A DNA stretch of 64,000 nucleotides from Staphylococcus simulans (lineage in GTDB: Bacteria > Bacillota > Bacilli > Staphylococcales > Staphylococcaceae): NCBI RefSeq assembly GCF_002902285.1, contig NZ_PPRU01000045.1, positions 62,001-126,000 of the forward strand, read 5' to 3'. Under the pieces are notes generated by a model. That model did not search any database, had not been told where the DNA came from, and saw only the letters and a program-made list of their open reading frames with translations. This document shows, piece after piece, positions 55,296-64,000 of this stretch (positions are counted from its first letter, which is position 1; each line of letters starts with the position of its first letter). Position numbers and translations under genes: made by a program.

Positions 55296-56648
55296 ATGAC
55301 TGTAAGTGTCAAGGATGATCAAATTCTCGACGCAATATATGAAAGCCGTGAAAAATGGGTTTCAGTGGAGGTTAAAATCGACCAGCCGACGAACCCAATC
55401 ATGCTTTACCAAATGACAGAAGATAAAGCAGATGACCGCTTCTACTTCAGGGAGAATACAGGAGAAACGGCCTTTTTCGGATATAACGCGCTTTTAAAAT
55501 TTAAAAATGACTATGAAAATAAACAAACCATTTTCCGTGAATGGGAAAATTATAAAAATGATATCGCACTTATCCATCCAGATTCAAACAAACATCACTT
55601 GAAAGTGTGCGGAGGTTTCCAATTTTCAAGTCATAAATCAGATGACGAGTGGCGTCAATTCGGCTTAAACCATTTCGTGTTGCCGAAAGTATTAATTACG
55701 ATGACAGCTTCAGAAACATTCGTCACTTATACAGTATTAAGAGAAGAGTTTAATATAGAAGACCTACATGAACTTGTACAACAAGTTGCAGAAACGAAAG
55801 TAGAACCAACACAGCCTATTGGGGATGTAGTTCGCAGTGAAGATATCTATAAAGAAGAATGGTTAGAACTTGTACAAGAAGCTATAGATTCTATGAATGA
55901 TGAAGAAAAAATCGTTTTAGCACGCAGACGTATGATCCGCTTTGATCGACCGATTGATATCGCATATGTGTTAGAAAATGCGATGCACAACGAATCCAAC
56001 AGCTATATATTCGTAATGCAATCGGAAGGGTCTGTGTTCTTTTCACAAACGCCAGAACAGCTGATGGAAGTCGAAAACCAAGTGTTATCGACGAAAGCAG
56101 TTGCAGGGACAATTAAACGTACATCTGATGAAACTGAAGATCAAAAACACGTAGATGCTTTCTTGAAAGATGAGAAAAACTTGCAAGAGCATCATTTTGT
56201 GGTGCAAAGTATTCTAGATGATATTGAGCCGTACGTTACAGATGTAGATTATAATAAGCATCCTAAAATCCTAAAAAATGATCATTTGTATCATTTATAC
56301 ACAGAGATTTCAGGGGCGTTAGAAAATAATACTTATATTGGCTTACTAGACCGTCTGCATCCAACACCTGCGTTAGGCGGTTATCCTAAAGAAAAAGCCA
56401 TGGACTTTATCGAACAAAAAGAGTTCGGAACAAGAGGTCTGTATGGTGCGCCAGTAGGGTATATTGATATGGAAGATAATTGTGAATTTATCGTCGCAAT
56501 CCGTTCTATGCTGATTAAAAAGAAACAAGCAACTTTATTTGCAGGTTGCGGTATTATTAAGCAGTCTGATCCACAGAGTGAATTAGAAGAAACTACACTT
56601 AAATTTACTCCGATGATGAATGCTTTAGGAGTCGAAAATCATGGATAA
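55296..56648 (+). CDS. menF: Isochorismate synthase MenF
   Basis: The 450-residue chorismate-utilising enzyme makes isochorismate for menaquinone. The C-terminal catalytic half shows [10 protein letters not shown], the [10 protein letters not shown] block, [19 protein letters not shown] and [11 protein letters not shown]. The N-terminal 180 residues form the variable domain. Its stop overlaps menD by 8 bp. Confidence 0.96.
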   Translation: MTVSVKDDQILDAIYESREKWVSVEVKIDQPTNPIMLYQMTEDKADDRFYFRENTGETAFFGYNALLKFKNDYENKQTIFREWENYKNDIALIHPDSNKHHLKVCGGFQFSSHKSDDEWRQFGLNHFVLPKVLITMTASETFVTYTVLREEFNIEDLHELVQQVAETKVEPTQPIGDVVRSEDIYKEEWLELVQEAIDSMNDEEKIVLARRRMIRFDRPIDIAYVLENAMHNESNSYIFVMQSEGSVFFSQTPEQLMEVENQVLSTKAVAGTIKRTSDETEDQKHVDAFLKDEKNLQEHHFVVQSILDDIEPYVTDVDYNKHPKILKNDHLYHLYTEISGALENNTYIGLLDRLHPTPALGGYPKEKAMDFIEQKEFGTRGLYGAPVGYIDMEDNCEFIVAIRSMLIKKKQATLFAGCGIIKQSDPQSELEETTLKFTPMMNALGVENHG

Positions 56649-58320
56649 TCATCAAACTTTATTAACCAAACAAGTGTTTACGTTAGCTTCAGAAATCTAT
56701 GCATACGGCATCAGAGAAGTTGTCATTAGTCCAGGGTCTCGTTCAACACCGCTTGCTTTAGCGTTTGAAGCATACCCAGGTATTAAGACATGGATTCATC
56801 CAGATGAGCGCAGTGCTTCATTCTTTGCGCTCGGATTGATTAAGGGCAGCAATCGACCTGTTGCTATTTTATGTACGTCAGGAACAGCAGCAACCAACTA
56901 TACGTCAGCAGTGGCTGAAAGTGATATCAGCAACTTGCCGTTAGTAGTATTAACAAGCGATCGCCCACACGAATTGCGTGGCGTTGGTGCGCCGCAAACG
57001 TTGAACCAGGTCAACATGTTCCAAAACTTTGTACGTCATCAGTTTGATATGCCATTAGCTGATGACACTACAGGTTCAACTGAAGATGTTATTCGTTTCC
57101 AAATGCAGATTGCAAGTCAATATTTTGAAGGCCCCAAACGTGGACCTGTACATTTTAACTTGCCGTTTAGAGAACCGTTGACACCAGATTTCGAGATGAC
57201 AGAGTGGTTAACGACTAACGAAAAAGTCATACCTAAATATCAAAAGACAGCTACGGTTGAAGCTATTAAGCCAATCTTGAAGAAAAAACGTGGTTTCGTT
57301 ATTGTCGGCGATATGCAGCATCAAGATGTGAGAGAGTTGTTACCATTTGCGACGGTCCATGACTTGCCTATTTTAGCAGGTCCGCTTTCAGGTCTGCGTC
57401 AATCAGGTCACCCGAATATTATTTCAACGTATGACTTACTATTTCGTGCAGGTTTAGATCCGAAAGATATTGATTTTGTGATTCGTGTCGGTAAACCAGT
57501 ATTATCTAAGAAATTAAATCAATGGTTGAAAGCTACAGATGCTTATCAAATTGCGGTACAAAACAGTGCGCAGCCAGATGCTTTCCCTACACCGGCAGAT
57601 ATTACATTTGAAATGACACCAAACGACTTCTTCCGTGCACTTGGCGATATTCCGACAGCTTATCGTAAACGTTGGTTATCCCAATGGCAAGATATGGATA
57701 GTCGTGCAAAAATCGAAGTAAAAAATTATATCGATCATGCGACAGACGAAGCGGCGAATGTCGGTATCTTATTAGATAAACTTACTAAAGAAGATGCTTT
57801 ATTTGTCAGCAATTCTATGCCAATTAGAGATGTGGATAATCTATTTGTAAATAGTGAGGCGGAAATCTATGCCAACCGCGGTGCTAATGGTATCGATGGT
57901 GTCGTTTCTACTGCAATCGGTATGGCAGTGCATAAGAAAGTGACATTGTTAATCGGTGATTTAGCTTTCTATCATGACATGAACGGTTTGTTGATGGCTA
58001 AATTGAATGATATTCATTTAAATATTGTGTTGTTGAATAATGATGGCGGCGGTATATTCTCTTATCTGCCACAAAAAGAATCAGCAGCGAAATACTTTGA
58101 ACGTTTATTCGGTACACCGACGCATCTTGAGTTCAAACATGCGGCCATGTTGTATGATTTCAACTATGCCTTAATGGATTCTGTGGAAGATTTTAAATTT
58201 ACGCCATTATCACAATTAGAATCATACATTTATGAAATTCGTACAGACCGTGAAGACAATCGTCAACAACACCAAATCCTATATCAGAAATTGAGTGATA
58301 TTGCGAATGTTGAATTATAA
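56641..58320 (+). CDS. menD: SEPHCHC synthase MenD
   Basis: The 559-residue ThDP enzyme condenses isochorismate with 2-oxoglutarate. N-terminal [18 protein letters not shown] and [14 protein letters not shown], with the catalytic Glu, and the C-terminal ThDP/Mg motif [14 protein letters not shown]...[13 protein letters not shown] are present. Full length, overlapping menF and menH. Confidence 0.97.
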   Translation: MDNHQTLLTKQVFTLASEIYAYGIREVVISPGSRSTPLALAFEAYPGIKTWIHPDERSASFFALGLIKGSNRPVAILCTSGTAATNYTSAVAESDISNLPLVVLTSDRPHELRGVGAPQTLNQVNMFQNFVRHQFDMPLADDTTGSTEDVIRFQMQIASQYFEGPKRGPVHFNLPFREPLTPDFEMTEWLTTNEKVIPKYQKTATVEAIKPILKKKRGFVIVGDMQHQDVRELLPFATVHDLPILAGPLSGLRQSGHPNIISTYDLLFRAGLDPKDIDFVIRVGKPVLSKKLNQWLKATDAYQIAVQNSAQPDAFPTPADITFEMTPNDFFRALGDIPTAYRKRWLSQWQDMDSRAKIEVKNYIDHATDEAANVGILLDKLTKEDALFVSNSMPIRDVDNLFVNSEAEIYANRGANGIDGVVSTAIGMAVHKKVTLLIGDLAFYHDMNGLLMAKLNDIHLNIVLLNNDGGGIFSYLPQKESAAKYFERLFGTPTHLEFKHAAMLYDFNYALMDSVEDFKFTPLSQLESYIYEIRTDREDNRQQHQILYQKLSDIANVEL

Positions 58321-59119
58321 TTTTTATGACAGTCAAACAACAGAAAATCATAACTTGCTTGTTTTGTTGCATGGATTTATCAGTGATGCGACATCATTTA
58401 GTTCACACATTGACAAACTGACTGAAGCAGCAGCTGTCGTAACGATAGAACTGCCTGGACATGGTCAAGATAACAGCGACAGAACTAAGCAATGGGATTT
58501 CGATTTTATTTGCGATGCGTTAGATAATGTACTCGTACAATTTAAAGCTTATGATATCTATTTACATGGCTACTCTATGGGTGGCCGTGCAGCATTGTAT
58601 TATGCCTTACATGGTCAATTAGACCTAGCAGGTTTGGTTTTAGAAAGTGCTTCACCAGGCATTGCAGATGAAACAGTGCAAAAAGAACGTCAGCAAGTTG
58701 ATGAAGCAAGAGCTAAAGTATTAGAAATTGCGGGCATTGAAGTGTTTGTGAATGATTGGGAGAAATTACCATTGTTTGCGAGCCAAGCAGAGATGATGAC
58801 AAAAGAACAACGCCAGAAACATCGTGCAATGCGCTTAGCACAAGATCCAAAAGGTTTGGCGAAAGCACTGCGTGACTATGGCACAGGTCATATGCCGAAT
58901 TTATGGCCAGAACTTGCGCAACTTCAGCTGCCGGTCTCTCTGATTGTCGGCGAGTATGACGAAAAGTTTGTGGAACTTGCGCATAAGATGCATCAGCAAC
59001 TTCCAAACAGTGAAGTTCATGTTGTGGAAGGTGCTGGCCATACGGTTCACGTGGAAGAACCAACACAATTTGATATACTAATATTAGGTTTTTTAAATAA
59101 GGAGGAGCAAAATGACTAG
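58307..59119 (+). CDS. menH: SHCHC synthase MenH (alpha/beta hydrolase)
   Basis: The 270-residue alpha/beta hydrolase eliminates pyruvate from [15 protein letters not shown] forms the oxyanion hole region, [10 protein letters not shown] the nucleophile elbow (Ser), and [12 protein letters not shown] supplies the His. ATG 58307 matches the S. aureus N-terminus and lies within the menD 3' end. The stop overlaps the menB start region. Confidence 0.93.
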   Translation: MLNYNFYDSQTTENHNLLVLLHGFISDATSFSSHIDKLTEAAAVVTIELPGHGQDNSDRTKQWDFDFICDALDNVLVQFKAYDIYLHGYSMGGRAALYYALHGQLDLAGLVLESASPGIADETVQKERQQVDEARAKVLEIAGIEVFVNDWEKLPLFASQAEMMTKEQRQKHRAMRLAQDPKGLAKALRDYGTGHMPNLWPELAQLQLPVSLIVGEYDEKFVELAHKMHQQLPNSEVHVVEGAGHTVHVEEPTQFDILILGFLNKEEQND

Positions 59120-59930
59120 ACAATGGGAAACAATTAAAGAATATGAAGAGATAAAATATGAGTTTTTCGATGGTATTGCTAAAATTACAATCAACCGTCC
59201 AGAAGTGCGTAATGCATTCACACCAAAAACGGTTCAAGAGATGATTGACGCATTCTCACGTGCACGCGATGATCAACGTATTTCTGTAATCATCTTAACA
59301 GGTGAAGGCGACATGGCATTCTGTTCAGGTGGCGACCAAAAAGTTCGCGGTCACGGCGGATATGTTGGCGACGACCAAATTCCTCGTTTAAACGTATTAG
59401 ATTTACAACGTTTAATCCGTGTTATTCCTAAACCAGTCATCGCAATGGTTCGTGGATATGCAATCGGCGGCGGCAACGTATTACAAGTCGTATGTGACTT
59501 AACAATCGCTGCAGACAATGCAAGATTCGGTCAAACTGGACCTAAAGTCGGTTCATTCGATGCAGGTTACGGTTCAGGTTATTTAGCTCGTATCGTAGGT
59601 CACAAGAAAGCGCGTGAAATTTGGTACTTATGCCGTCAATACGACGCACAACAAGCTTTAGATATGGGCTTAGTCAACACAGTTGTACCATTAGACCAAA
59701 TTGAAGATGAAACAGTACAATGGTGTCAAGAAATCATGCAACATTCACCAACTGCTTTACGTTTCTTAAAAGCAGCAATGAATGCTGATACTGACGGTTT
59801 AGCAGGTCTTCAACAAATGGCTGGGGATGCAACTTTACTTTATTACACAACTGATGAAGCGAAAGAAGGTCGTGACGCATTTAAAGAAAAACGTCAACCT
59901 GACTTTGATCAATTCCCTAAATTCCCATAA
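59112..59930 (+). CDS. menB: 1,4-dihydroxy-2-naphthoyl-CoA synthase MenB
   Basis: The 272-residue crotonase-fold enzyme closes the second ring of the naphthoquinone. Seen are the CoA/oxyanion motifs [17 protein letters not shown] and [39 protein letters not shown]. It is the last gene of menFDHB. The strong AAGGAGGAG lies inside the menH coding end. No MenC/MenE genes are nearby. Confidence 0.97.
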   Translation: MTRQWETIKEYEEIKYEFFDGIAKITINRPEVRNAFTPKTVQEMIDAFSRARDDQRISVIILTGEGDMAFCSGGDQKVRGHGGYVGDDQIPRLNVLDLQRLIRVIPKPVIAMVRGYAIGGGNVLQVVCDLTIAADNARFGQTGPKVGSFDAGYGSGYLARIVGHKKAREIWYLCRQYDAQQALDMGLVNTVVPLDQIEDETVQWCQEIMQHSPTALRFLKAAMNADTDGLAGLQQMAGDATLLYYTTDEAKEGRDAFKEKRQPDFDQFPKFP

Positions 59931-59959
59931 TAGATTAATCATTTAGATGAGGTTCTTAT

Positions 59960-60008
59960 TAAGTCTCTCGTGTTCATACCTTTGGGTGTGAAGCGGGAGG
60001 CTTTTTAT
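59960..60008 (+). terminator. Terminator of the men operon
   Basis: The 20-nt arms at 59961-59980 and 59984-60003 pair with several G-U pairs around a short loop, followed by TTTT. Confidence 0.85.
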
Positions 60009-60208
60009 GTCGTTTTTTTACTTATTAGGTAAATAAAAAATGCACGTCCAGCGATTAAAATTATAAAGTGCACGTTAGGATTAATATATTTTTAAAGTCG
60101 GCATAACTCTTTATTTTATGTGTATTATTGTGTGTTTTATTTTGCGGAGTGAGTTAAACAAATTATATAAAGCAAGTACAAATTTACTTAATAAATAAAA
60201 CTATTTCA

Positions 60209-60237
60209 TTGACATTCATTATGATGTTGAATATATT
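60209..60237 (+). promoter_or_regulatory. Consensus promoter of the SarZ-like regulator gene
   Basis: TTGACA (60209-60214) and TATATT (60232-60237) are 17 bp apart. The start codon is only 22 bp further, giving a very short leader. Confidence 0.8.
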
Positions 60238-60258
60238 TTAAGGTAGAGGTGAAATTAT

Positions 60259-60705
60259 ATGAGTAATAGCACAAAGAAGAATTTAGATCACGACTTATGT
60301 TTTCTTTTTTATATCACAACAAAAGAAGTGATCAACCGTTTTAACAAGTTTCTGAAACAATACAATATCAGCTTCCCAAATTATATGGTCTTATCTTATA
60401 TTGAAGATGATGAAGAAGTGTTTGTGAAAACACTTTGCAATAAATTGTTTTTAGATTCAGGGACAATCAGTCCGATTGTAAAGCGCTTAGAAAAGAAGAA
60501 CTTGGTCATTAGAAAAAGACTACCTGAAGATGAACGAAAAGTGATGTTAAGTGTAACTGAAGAGGGAAAAGAATTAAAAGCACAATTCAAGAACATTTCA
60601 ACACAAGTAATTAATCAATTGAATTTAGATTCTGATGAAAAAGAAGATTACTATAACATGATGCGTGGTTTCGCACAAAAGAATCTAAGTCAACCAGAAG
60701 TTTAG
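60259..60705 (+). CDS. MarR/OhrR-type regulator, SarZ/MgrA-like
   Basis: The 148-residue winged-helix protein has a single N-terminal Cys14 in DHDLCFLFYITTKEV, the same position as the redox-sensing Cys of OhrR, SarZ and MgrA. The recognition helix region LFLDSGTISPIVKRLEKKNLV and the wing RLPEDERKVMLSVT are clear. It probably senses thiol oxidation. In S. aureus this interval, by recall, holds sspABC instead. Whether it is the SarZ orthologue or a paralogue is not resolved. Confidence 0.85.
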   Translation: MSNSTKKNLDHDLCFLFYITTKEVINRFNKFLKQYNISFPNYMVLSYIEDDEEVFVKTLCNKLFLDSGTISPIVKRLEKKNLVIRKRLPEDERKVMLSVTEEGKELKAQFKNISTQVINQLNLDSDEKEDYYNMMRGFAQKNLSQPEV

Positions 60706-60814
60706 CCAAGTCAACAAGAAATACTGAGAATAAAGAGGGAATGTTATGCTCATAAGAGAGGATAATTTTTTTAGGGATAATATTAAGATAACTCGCACAT
60801 TAAAAAGAATAAAA

Positions 60815-60860
60815 AAGAAAGTGAGGTAGAACTAGCGAACTAGTCTATCTCACTTTCTTA
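60815..60860. terminator. Bidirectional terminator between the SarZ-like gene and the aminotransferase gene
   Basis: Arms AAGAAAGTGAGGTAGA and TCTATCTCACTTTCTT (one mismatch) with inner CTAG pairing lie between convergent genes. Confidence 0.88.
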
Positions 60861-60868
60861 ATGATGAT

Positions 60869-62032
60869 TTATTTTACATACTGATTTAAATAATTTTCAA
60901 GACGATCCATACCTTCTTTGATGGTATCTAAGTCATAAGCATATGAAATACGAATATGACCTTTACCTGCATCTGTAAAAGCAGAACCAGGTACCATCGC
61001 AATATGACCTTTTTCTAAGGCATCGACACAGAAATTAAAGTCATCTTCAATACCGAATGGTGCAAGGCTCGGGAAAATATAGAATGCACCTTCAGGTTCG
61101 GCATCAATTTTAAAGTCCATATCAAGTAAACGTTGTTTTAAATAAGCTAAACGTTCCTTGTATGCTTTATTCATCGCTTTTGGCGCATCGATGCCATCTG
61201 TTAACGCAGCGATACAAGCGATTTGAGCGGGTACATTGGCACAAATCGTATTATAGGCATGCATGAATGTCAATTTCTTTATTAAGTACTCAGGGCCTAG
61301 TAAAAAGCCAATACGGATACCTGTAGCTGAATGAGATTTACTTAAACCGCTGATTAATAATAATTGATCACGTAAACCTTCAAATTCCGCAAGGGATGTG
61401 TGTTTACCTTTAAAGGTATTTTCAGCATAAATTTCGTCACTTAACACAAAAATTTCGTGTTGTTGTAGCTCTTCAGCAATCGCTTCAGCTTCTGTTCTAT
61501 TTAAAATAACTCCTGTTGGATTGGTAGGGTAGTTTAAAAGAATCGCTTTTGTTTTATCGTTTACATGTGAACGAATTGCTTCAGGCGTAATTTTAAAGTC
61601 TGTTTGTGTAGTATCTACATAAACAGGATGACCTCCTAATGTTTCAATCAATGGAATATAGCCTGCATAAATAGGACCAGGAATAATGATTTCATCTCCA
61701 GGTTCTAAGATGCTCCGTAAAGCTGTATCAATAGCTTCACTTGCACCATTCGTCACAATAATTTCTTCCTCTGTGTAATCCACATTATAACGAAGGTTGA
61801 AGTATTGACGGATGGCAGTTCTTGTTTCCATTAAGCCTTTATTATGAGAATAACTCGTTTCATCATTTTCAATCGCTTTAATGTACGCGTCTTTAACCAC
61901 ATCAGGCATAGGGAAGTCAGGTTGACCGATTGTTAAGTTGATACAATCCGGTATATTTTTAATTCGGCTTGAAAATTGTCTGATGCTTGGCGCACGTAAA
62001 AATTTAGAATTTGTATTTAAAGATAATTTCAC
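60869..62032 (-). CDS. PLP-dependent aminotransferase (class I/II, PatA-like)
   Basis: The 387-residue fold-type I aminotransferase has NYPTNPTGV, LSDEIYAEN and the PLP Lys in ISGLSKSHSATGIRIGF. It resembles Bacillus PatA and the S. aureus gene between the ssp operon and the acyltransferase gene. Substrate is not certain (N-acetyl-LL-diaminopimelate or aromatic/aspartate type). No convincing Shine-Dalgarno: the ATG is preceded by GTTAACAGAGTG. Confidence 0.88.
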   Translation of the reverse strand: MKLSLNTNSKFLRAPSIRQFSSRIKNIPDCINLTIGQPDFPMPDVVKDAYIKAIENDETSYSHNKGLMETRTAIRQYFNLRYNVDYTEEEIIVTNGASEAIDTALRSILEPGDEIIIPGPIYAGYIPLIETLGGHPVYVDTTQTDFKITPEAIRSHVNDKTKAILLNYPTNPTGVILNRTEAEAIAEELQQHEIFVLSDEIYAENTFKGKHTSLAEFEGLRDQLLLISGLSKSHSATGIRIGFLLGPEYLIKKLTFMHAYNTICANVPAQIACIAALTDGIDAPKAMNKAYKERLAYLKQRLLDMDFKIDAEPEGAFYIFPSLAPFGIEDDFNFCVDALEKGHIAMVPGSAFTDAGKGHIRISYAYDLDTIKEGMDRLENYLNQYVK

Positions 62033-62188
62033 TCTGTTAACACCTCAATTGATTACTGCACTATGTAAGTAAATGCTATCTTATCATATTGTAACACTGA
62101 AAACCGTCAAAAAGTCTGAATTGCTTTAATTTTAAGTCGATAATTGTCAAAAGAAAAGTGAGGCAAAGTTGATTTACCTCACAATACT

Positions 62189-63199
62189 TTATAATTTAGA
62201 TTTAAATTTTGATGGTGACTTGAGATTGATGACTGGATTGGTCCATTTTGCTACAAAGTTTGTGGATAACAGATAGACAATGAGTGCTGTTAAACCAATC
62301 AAGTATAGGTAAGTCCACAACGTAACTGGGTCCTGGAAAGGATAAAGTTTAAAGCCTCGAATCAATCCAATCGCAATACCGTGTAACAGATAAATGTACA
62401 TAGTACGTTGGCCAATATACGTAAACCAATGTAATCCTGAAGGGATTAGGTTCAAGAATGAGAACATCGTGGCACAAATAATGATATAGAGCAATAGACG
62501 TTTCAATGGACTATAGACGTCAGGACCATCTAAAGAACTATATGGTGAGCTGCCGAGCAACCAATCAGAATTAATCGGATGAATCATATATACGATATAG
62601 AATCCAACTAAAATCAATAATGAAATTGGAATTAACTTCTTATTTCTCAGTAACATCGCTTGATGTTTATTCATTAAGAACCCTAGATAGAAAATAGGGA
62701 AGAACACAATCGTTCTTGAATAACTCATATAGCCGTCGATATCAGAAGAGAATCCTGCCAATAAAGACACTATTACAGCAATCGGTAATACGTAATAAGC
62801 TTTATAGTTTTTTACAATCACTAAGACAACATGAAAGATAAAGAGCGTAATTAAGAACCATAACGCAAAGACAGGATCAAATGGATCCAACTGCAAGTGA
62901 CTGCTTTTACCTGTCAGATAATAATAGATTGAGAAGAAACTAAAGAACACAAAATAAGGTACTAATAGTTTTTTCGCAACTTTTTCTAAATGATCCGGCT
63001 TACCGATATTTTTCGCAAAGTAACCACTTATAAATAGGAAAGAGGGCATATGGAAACTGTATATTAATAAATACAGTGCACCCATGTGCTTATGTCCTTC
63101 TACATAAGGGTTTAATAAATGTCCGAATACCACTAAATAAATTAAAAAGGCACGGGCATTATCAAAATAATAATCTCTATGGGATAGTGATTTATGCAT
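62189..63199 (-). CDS. Membrane acyltransferase (acyltransferase 3 family)
   Basis: The 336-residue protein has about ten membrane helices and the family start SHRDYYFDNARAFLIYLVVFGHLLNPY with the catalytic-type His. SFHMPSFLFISGYFAKN follows. Such proteins O-acetylate sugars of the envelope; the acceptor is unknown. AAAGGAG precedes the ATG. It is divergent from a MarR gene. Confidence 0.87.
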   Translation of the reverse strand: MHKSLSHRDYYFDNARAFLIYLVVFGHLLNPYVEGHKHMGALYLLIYSFHMPSFLFISGYFAKNIGKPDHLEKVAKKLLVPYFVFFSFFSIYYYLTGKSSHLQLDPFDPVFALWFLITLFIFHVVLVIVKNYKAYYVLPIAVIVSLLAGFSSDIDGYMSYSRTIVFFPIFYLGFLMNKHQAMLLRNKKLIPISLLILVGFYIVYMIHPINSDWLLGSSPYSSLDGPDVYSPLKRLLLYIIICATMFSFLNLIPSGLHWFTYIGQRTMYIYLLHGIAIGLIRGFKLYPFQDPVTLWTYLYLIGLTALIVYLLSTNFVAKWTNPVINLKSPSKFKSKL

Positions 63200-63287
63200 A
63201 TGTAAACTCCTTTTGAGATTTTAGATAATCTTAACGTATTATACATACCAACTTAAATGCAAGATAAACAACTTTTGCAAGTTAATG

Positions 63288-63316
63288 TTGTGTATTTTCC
63301 GCAAAAAACTTATAAT
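63288..63316 (+). promoter_or_regulatory. Promoter of the atl-adjacent marR gene
   Basis: TTGTGT (63288-63293) and TATAAT (63311-63316) are 17 bp apart. Confidence 0.65.
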
Positions 63317-63348
63317 ATGTATATTAAAACTAGCGGGGTATAACATCT

Positions 63349-63768
63349 ATGTTTAAACAACTTGAACAACAAATAACACTGACACACAATGATTTGATTA
63401 TCGTAAATAAACGTTTTGGGCAACGCGCTAATTTAACAACTGAACAAATTGAACTTTTACGAATTTTGAATGAGCATCATAGTTTATCACAATATGATTT
63501 AACAATGAAAATAGGAAAGGAACAATCTATTGTTTCAAGATGGATTAAAAAACTCGTCAATTTAGGTTATGTAATCAGTATTCAATCGAACCATGATTTA
63601 CGTTGTAAAGTATTAAGTGTCACGCCGAAATCCGAAGAATTAATCAATCAAATTAATGACGCTCGCCGAGAATGGTTACAAAAACACTGTGAAGAGTTAT
63701 CCGCTGAAGATGTGGAAACATTATATAACTTACTAGCAAAATTAAATAAAAAAACCTTTTACATTTAA
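63349..63768 (+). CDS. MarR family regulator next to atl
   Basis: The 139-residue winged-helix protein has the MarR recognition-helix region LSQYDLTMKIGKEQSIVSRWIKKLVNLGYV and a wing (HDLRCKVLSVT). No N-terminal redox Cys is present. The same acyltransferase-marR-atl order occurs in S. aureus. A hairpin terminator follows. Its target may be the neighbouring atl or acyltransferase gene, which is inference. Confidence 0.88.
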   Translation: MFKQLEQQITLTHNDLIIVNKRFGQRANLTTEQIELLRILNEHHSLSQYDLTMKIGKEQSIVSRWIKKLVNLGYVISIQSNHDLRCKVLSVTPKSEELINQINDARREWLQKHCEELSAEDVETLYNLLAKLNKKTFYI

Positions 63769-63775
63769 AAAGAAT

Positions 63776-63804
63776 GCGGTATACAGAACTTGTATACCGT
63801 ATTT
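63776..63804 (+). terminator. Terminator of the marR gene
   Basis: ATGCGGTATACA and TGTATACCGTAT form a perfect stem followed by TTTT. Confidence 0.85.
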
Positions 63805-63812
63805 TAATGAAT

Positions 63813-63855
63813 AAGGACCTGCAGCATTTTATTATTACGCTGCAGGTCCTTTTCA
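63813..63855. terminator. Hairpin downstream of atl, probably its terminator
   Basis: AAGGACCTGCAGC and GCTGCAGGTCCTT pair perfectly (13 bp) with an AT loop. It lies 27 bp after the atl stop on the minus strand; the T-run is better on the plus side. Confidence 0.8.
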
Positions 63856-63877
63856 AATATCAAAATGATAATTGGGA

Positions 63878-64000
63878 TTAAACGCGATAAATATCTGTAT
63901 CGAAGTATTTACCAGTTTCACCGATTTTATCATACATTTGTTTCATTCTTGTCGCATTGTGGCTTGCCCAGTTGATGTCAGTCGCATATTGATGCGTAGC
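63878..64000 (-). CDS. atl: Bifunctional autolysin Atl, C-terminal end (rest outside window)
   Basis: Only the last 40 codons are inside the window, ending in GKYFDTDIYRV. The YATDINWASHNATRMKQMYDKIGETGKYFD stretch (given here in parts: YATDINWASHN, RMKQMYDKI, GKYFDTD) matches the C-terminus of the Atl glucosaminidase domain, and the acyltransferase-marR-atl order supports it. Atl is the major staphylococcal murein hydrolase. The N-terminal amidase and repeat regions cannot be seen. Confidence 0.88.
   Translation of the reverse strand, partial: ATHQYATDINWASHNATRMKQMYDKIGETGKYFDTDIYRV

Noticed and set aside
58713-59237. Long open frame antisense to menH
   Set aside because: It is a mirror of strong coding bias in menH, with no ribosome-binding site and no family-like sequence.

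Overview
The window is a low-GC Firmicute chromosome segment and almost certainly comes from a Staphylococcus that is not S. aureus. Gene content and order follow the staphylococcal backbone (mecA-pepF-rsaE-spxH-relQ-nadK-mgtE-cpaA-fabI, ugtP-ltaA-murE-prfC-terC-htrA-ktrD, comK-lplA-menAFDHB-aminotransferase-atl). MurE carries the L-lysine-type signature, and the cell-envelope genes use YSIRK, LPXTG and NPQT sorting signals. I cannot name the species from sequence alone. I see no prophage, IS element or CRISPR array.

Layout. 1-6.4 kb: end of mecA, pepF, the sRNA RsaE/RoxS, a staphopain-staphostatin pair, then spxH (yjbH), truncated haemoglobin and a CYTH protein. 6.6-14.9 kb: a colinear stress/cation block (UPF0738, relQ, nadK, a pseudouridine synthase, mgtE, the c-di-AMP-type antiporter cpaA), fabI and an MFS carrier. 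14.9-22.1 kb: AI-2E-type permease, Na+/amino-acid symporter with a cre-like site, an esterase, YjcG, and the lipoteichoic acid glycolipid-anchor genes ltaA/ugtP. 22.4-30.1 kb: murE, prfC, a manganese-riboswitch-controlled terC, an HtrA-type protease and the potassium channel ktrD. 30.2-37.1 kb: a complete hisZGDCBHAFI operon on the minus strand. 37.3-49.3 kb is the accessory core: an orphan lactococcin-972-like bacteriocin gene, a Fur-boxed ECF transporter resembling LhaSTA with a frameshifted S component, then a second Fur box and an eight-gene heme-acquisition operon (three-NEAT surface receptor, IsdC, membrane-anchored two-NEAT IsdK, IsdE, IsdF, ATPase, SrtB, IsdG). 49.4-64 kb: IDEAL protein, comK, tRNA-Asn and tRNA-Ser, lplA, small membrane proteins, the menaquinone genes, two MarR-family regulators, a PLP aminotransferase, an acyltransferase and the 3' end of atl.

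How the genes work together. The 38-49 kb region reads as one iron-starvation programme. Surface NEAT proteins would take heme from haemoproteins and pass it through the wall (IsdC anchored by SrtB, then IsdK) to IsdE/IsdF/ATPase or to the ECF transporter; IsdG would open the porphyrin and release iron. Both transcription units start at near-identical 19-bp Fur boxes. Several conserved genes share potassium/alarmone physiology (relQ, cpaA, ktrD), and the riboswitch-terC pair belongs to manganese homeostasis. Relative to the S. aureus layout as I remember it, coiA is missing after mecA, the sspABC proteases are missing between menB and the aminotransferase, and a staphopain/staphostatin pair sits instead next to RsaE. 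Start codons were chosen from visible Shine-Dalgarno sequences and known family N-termini. Species, synteny and regulator statements rest on recalled knowledge, not on searches.
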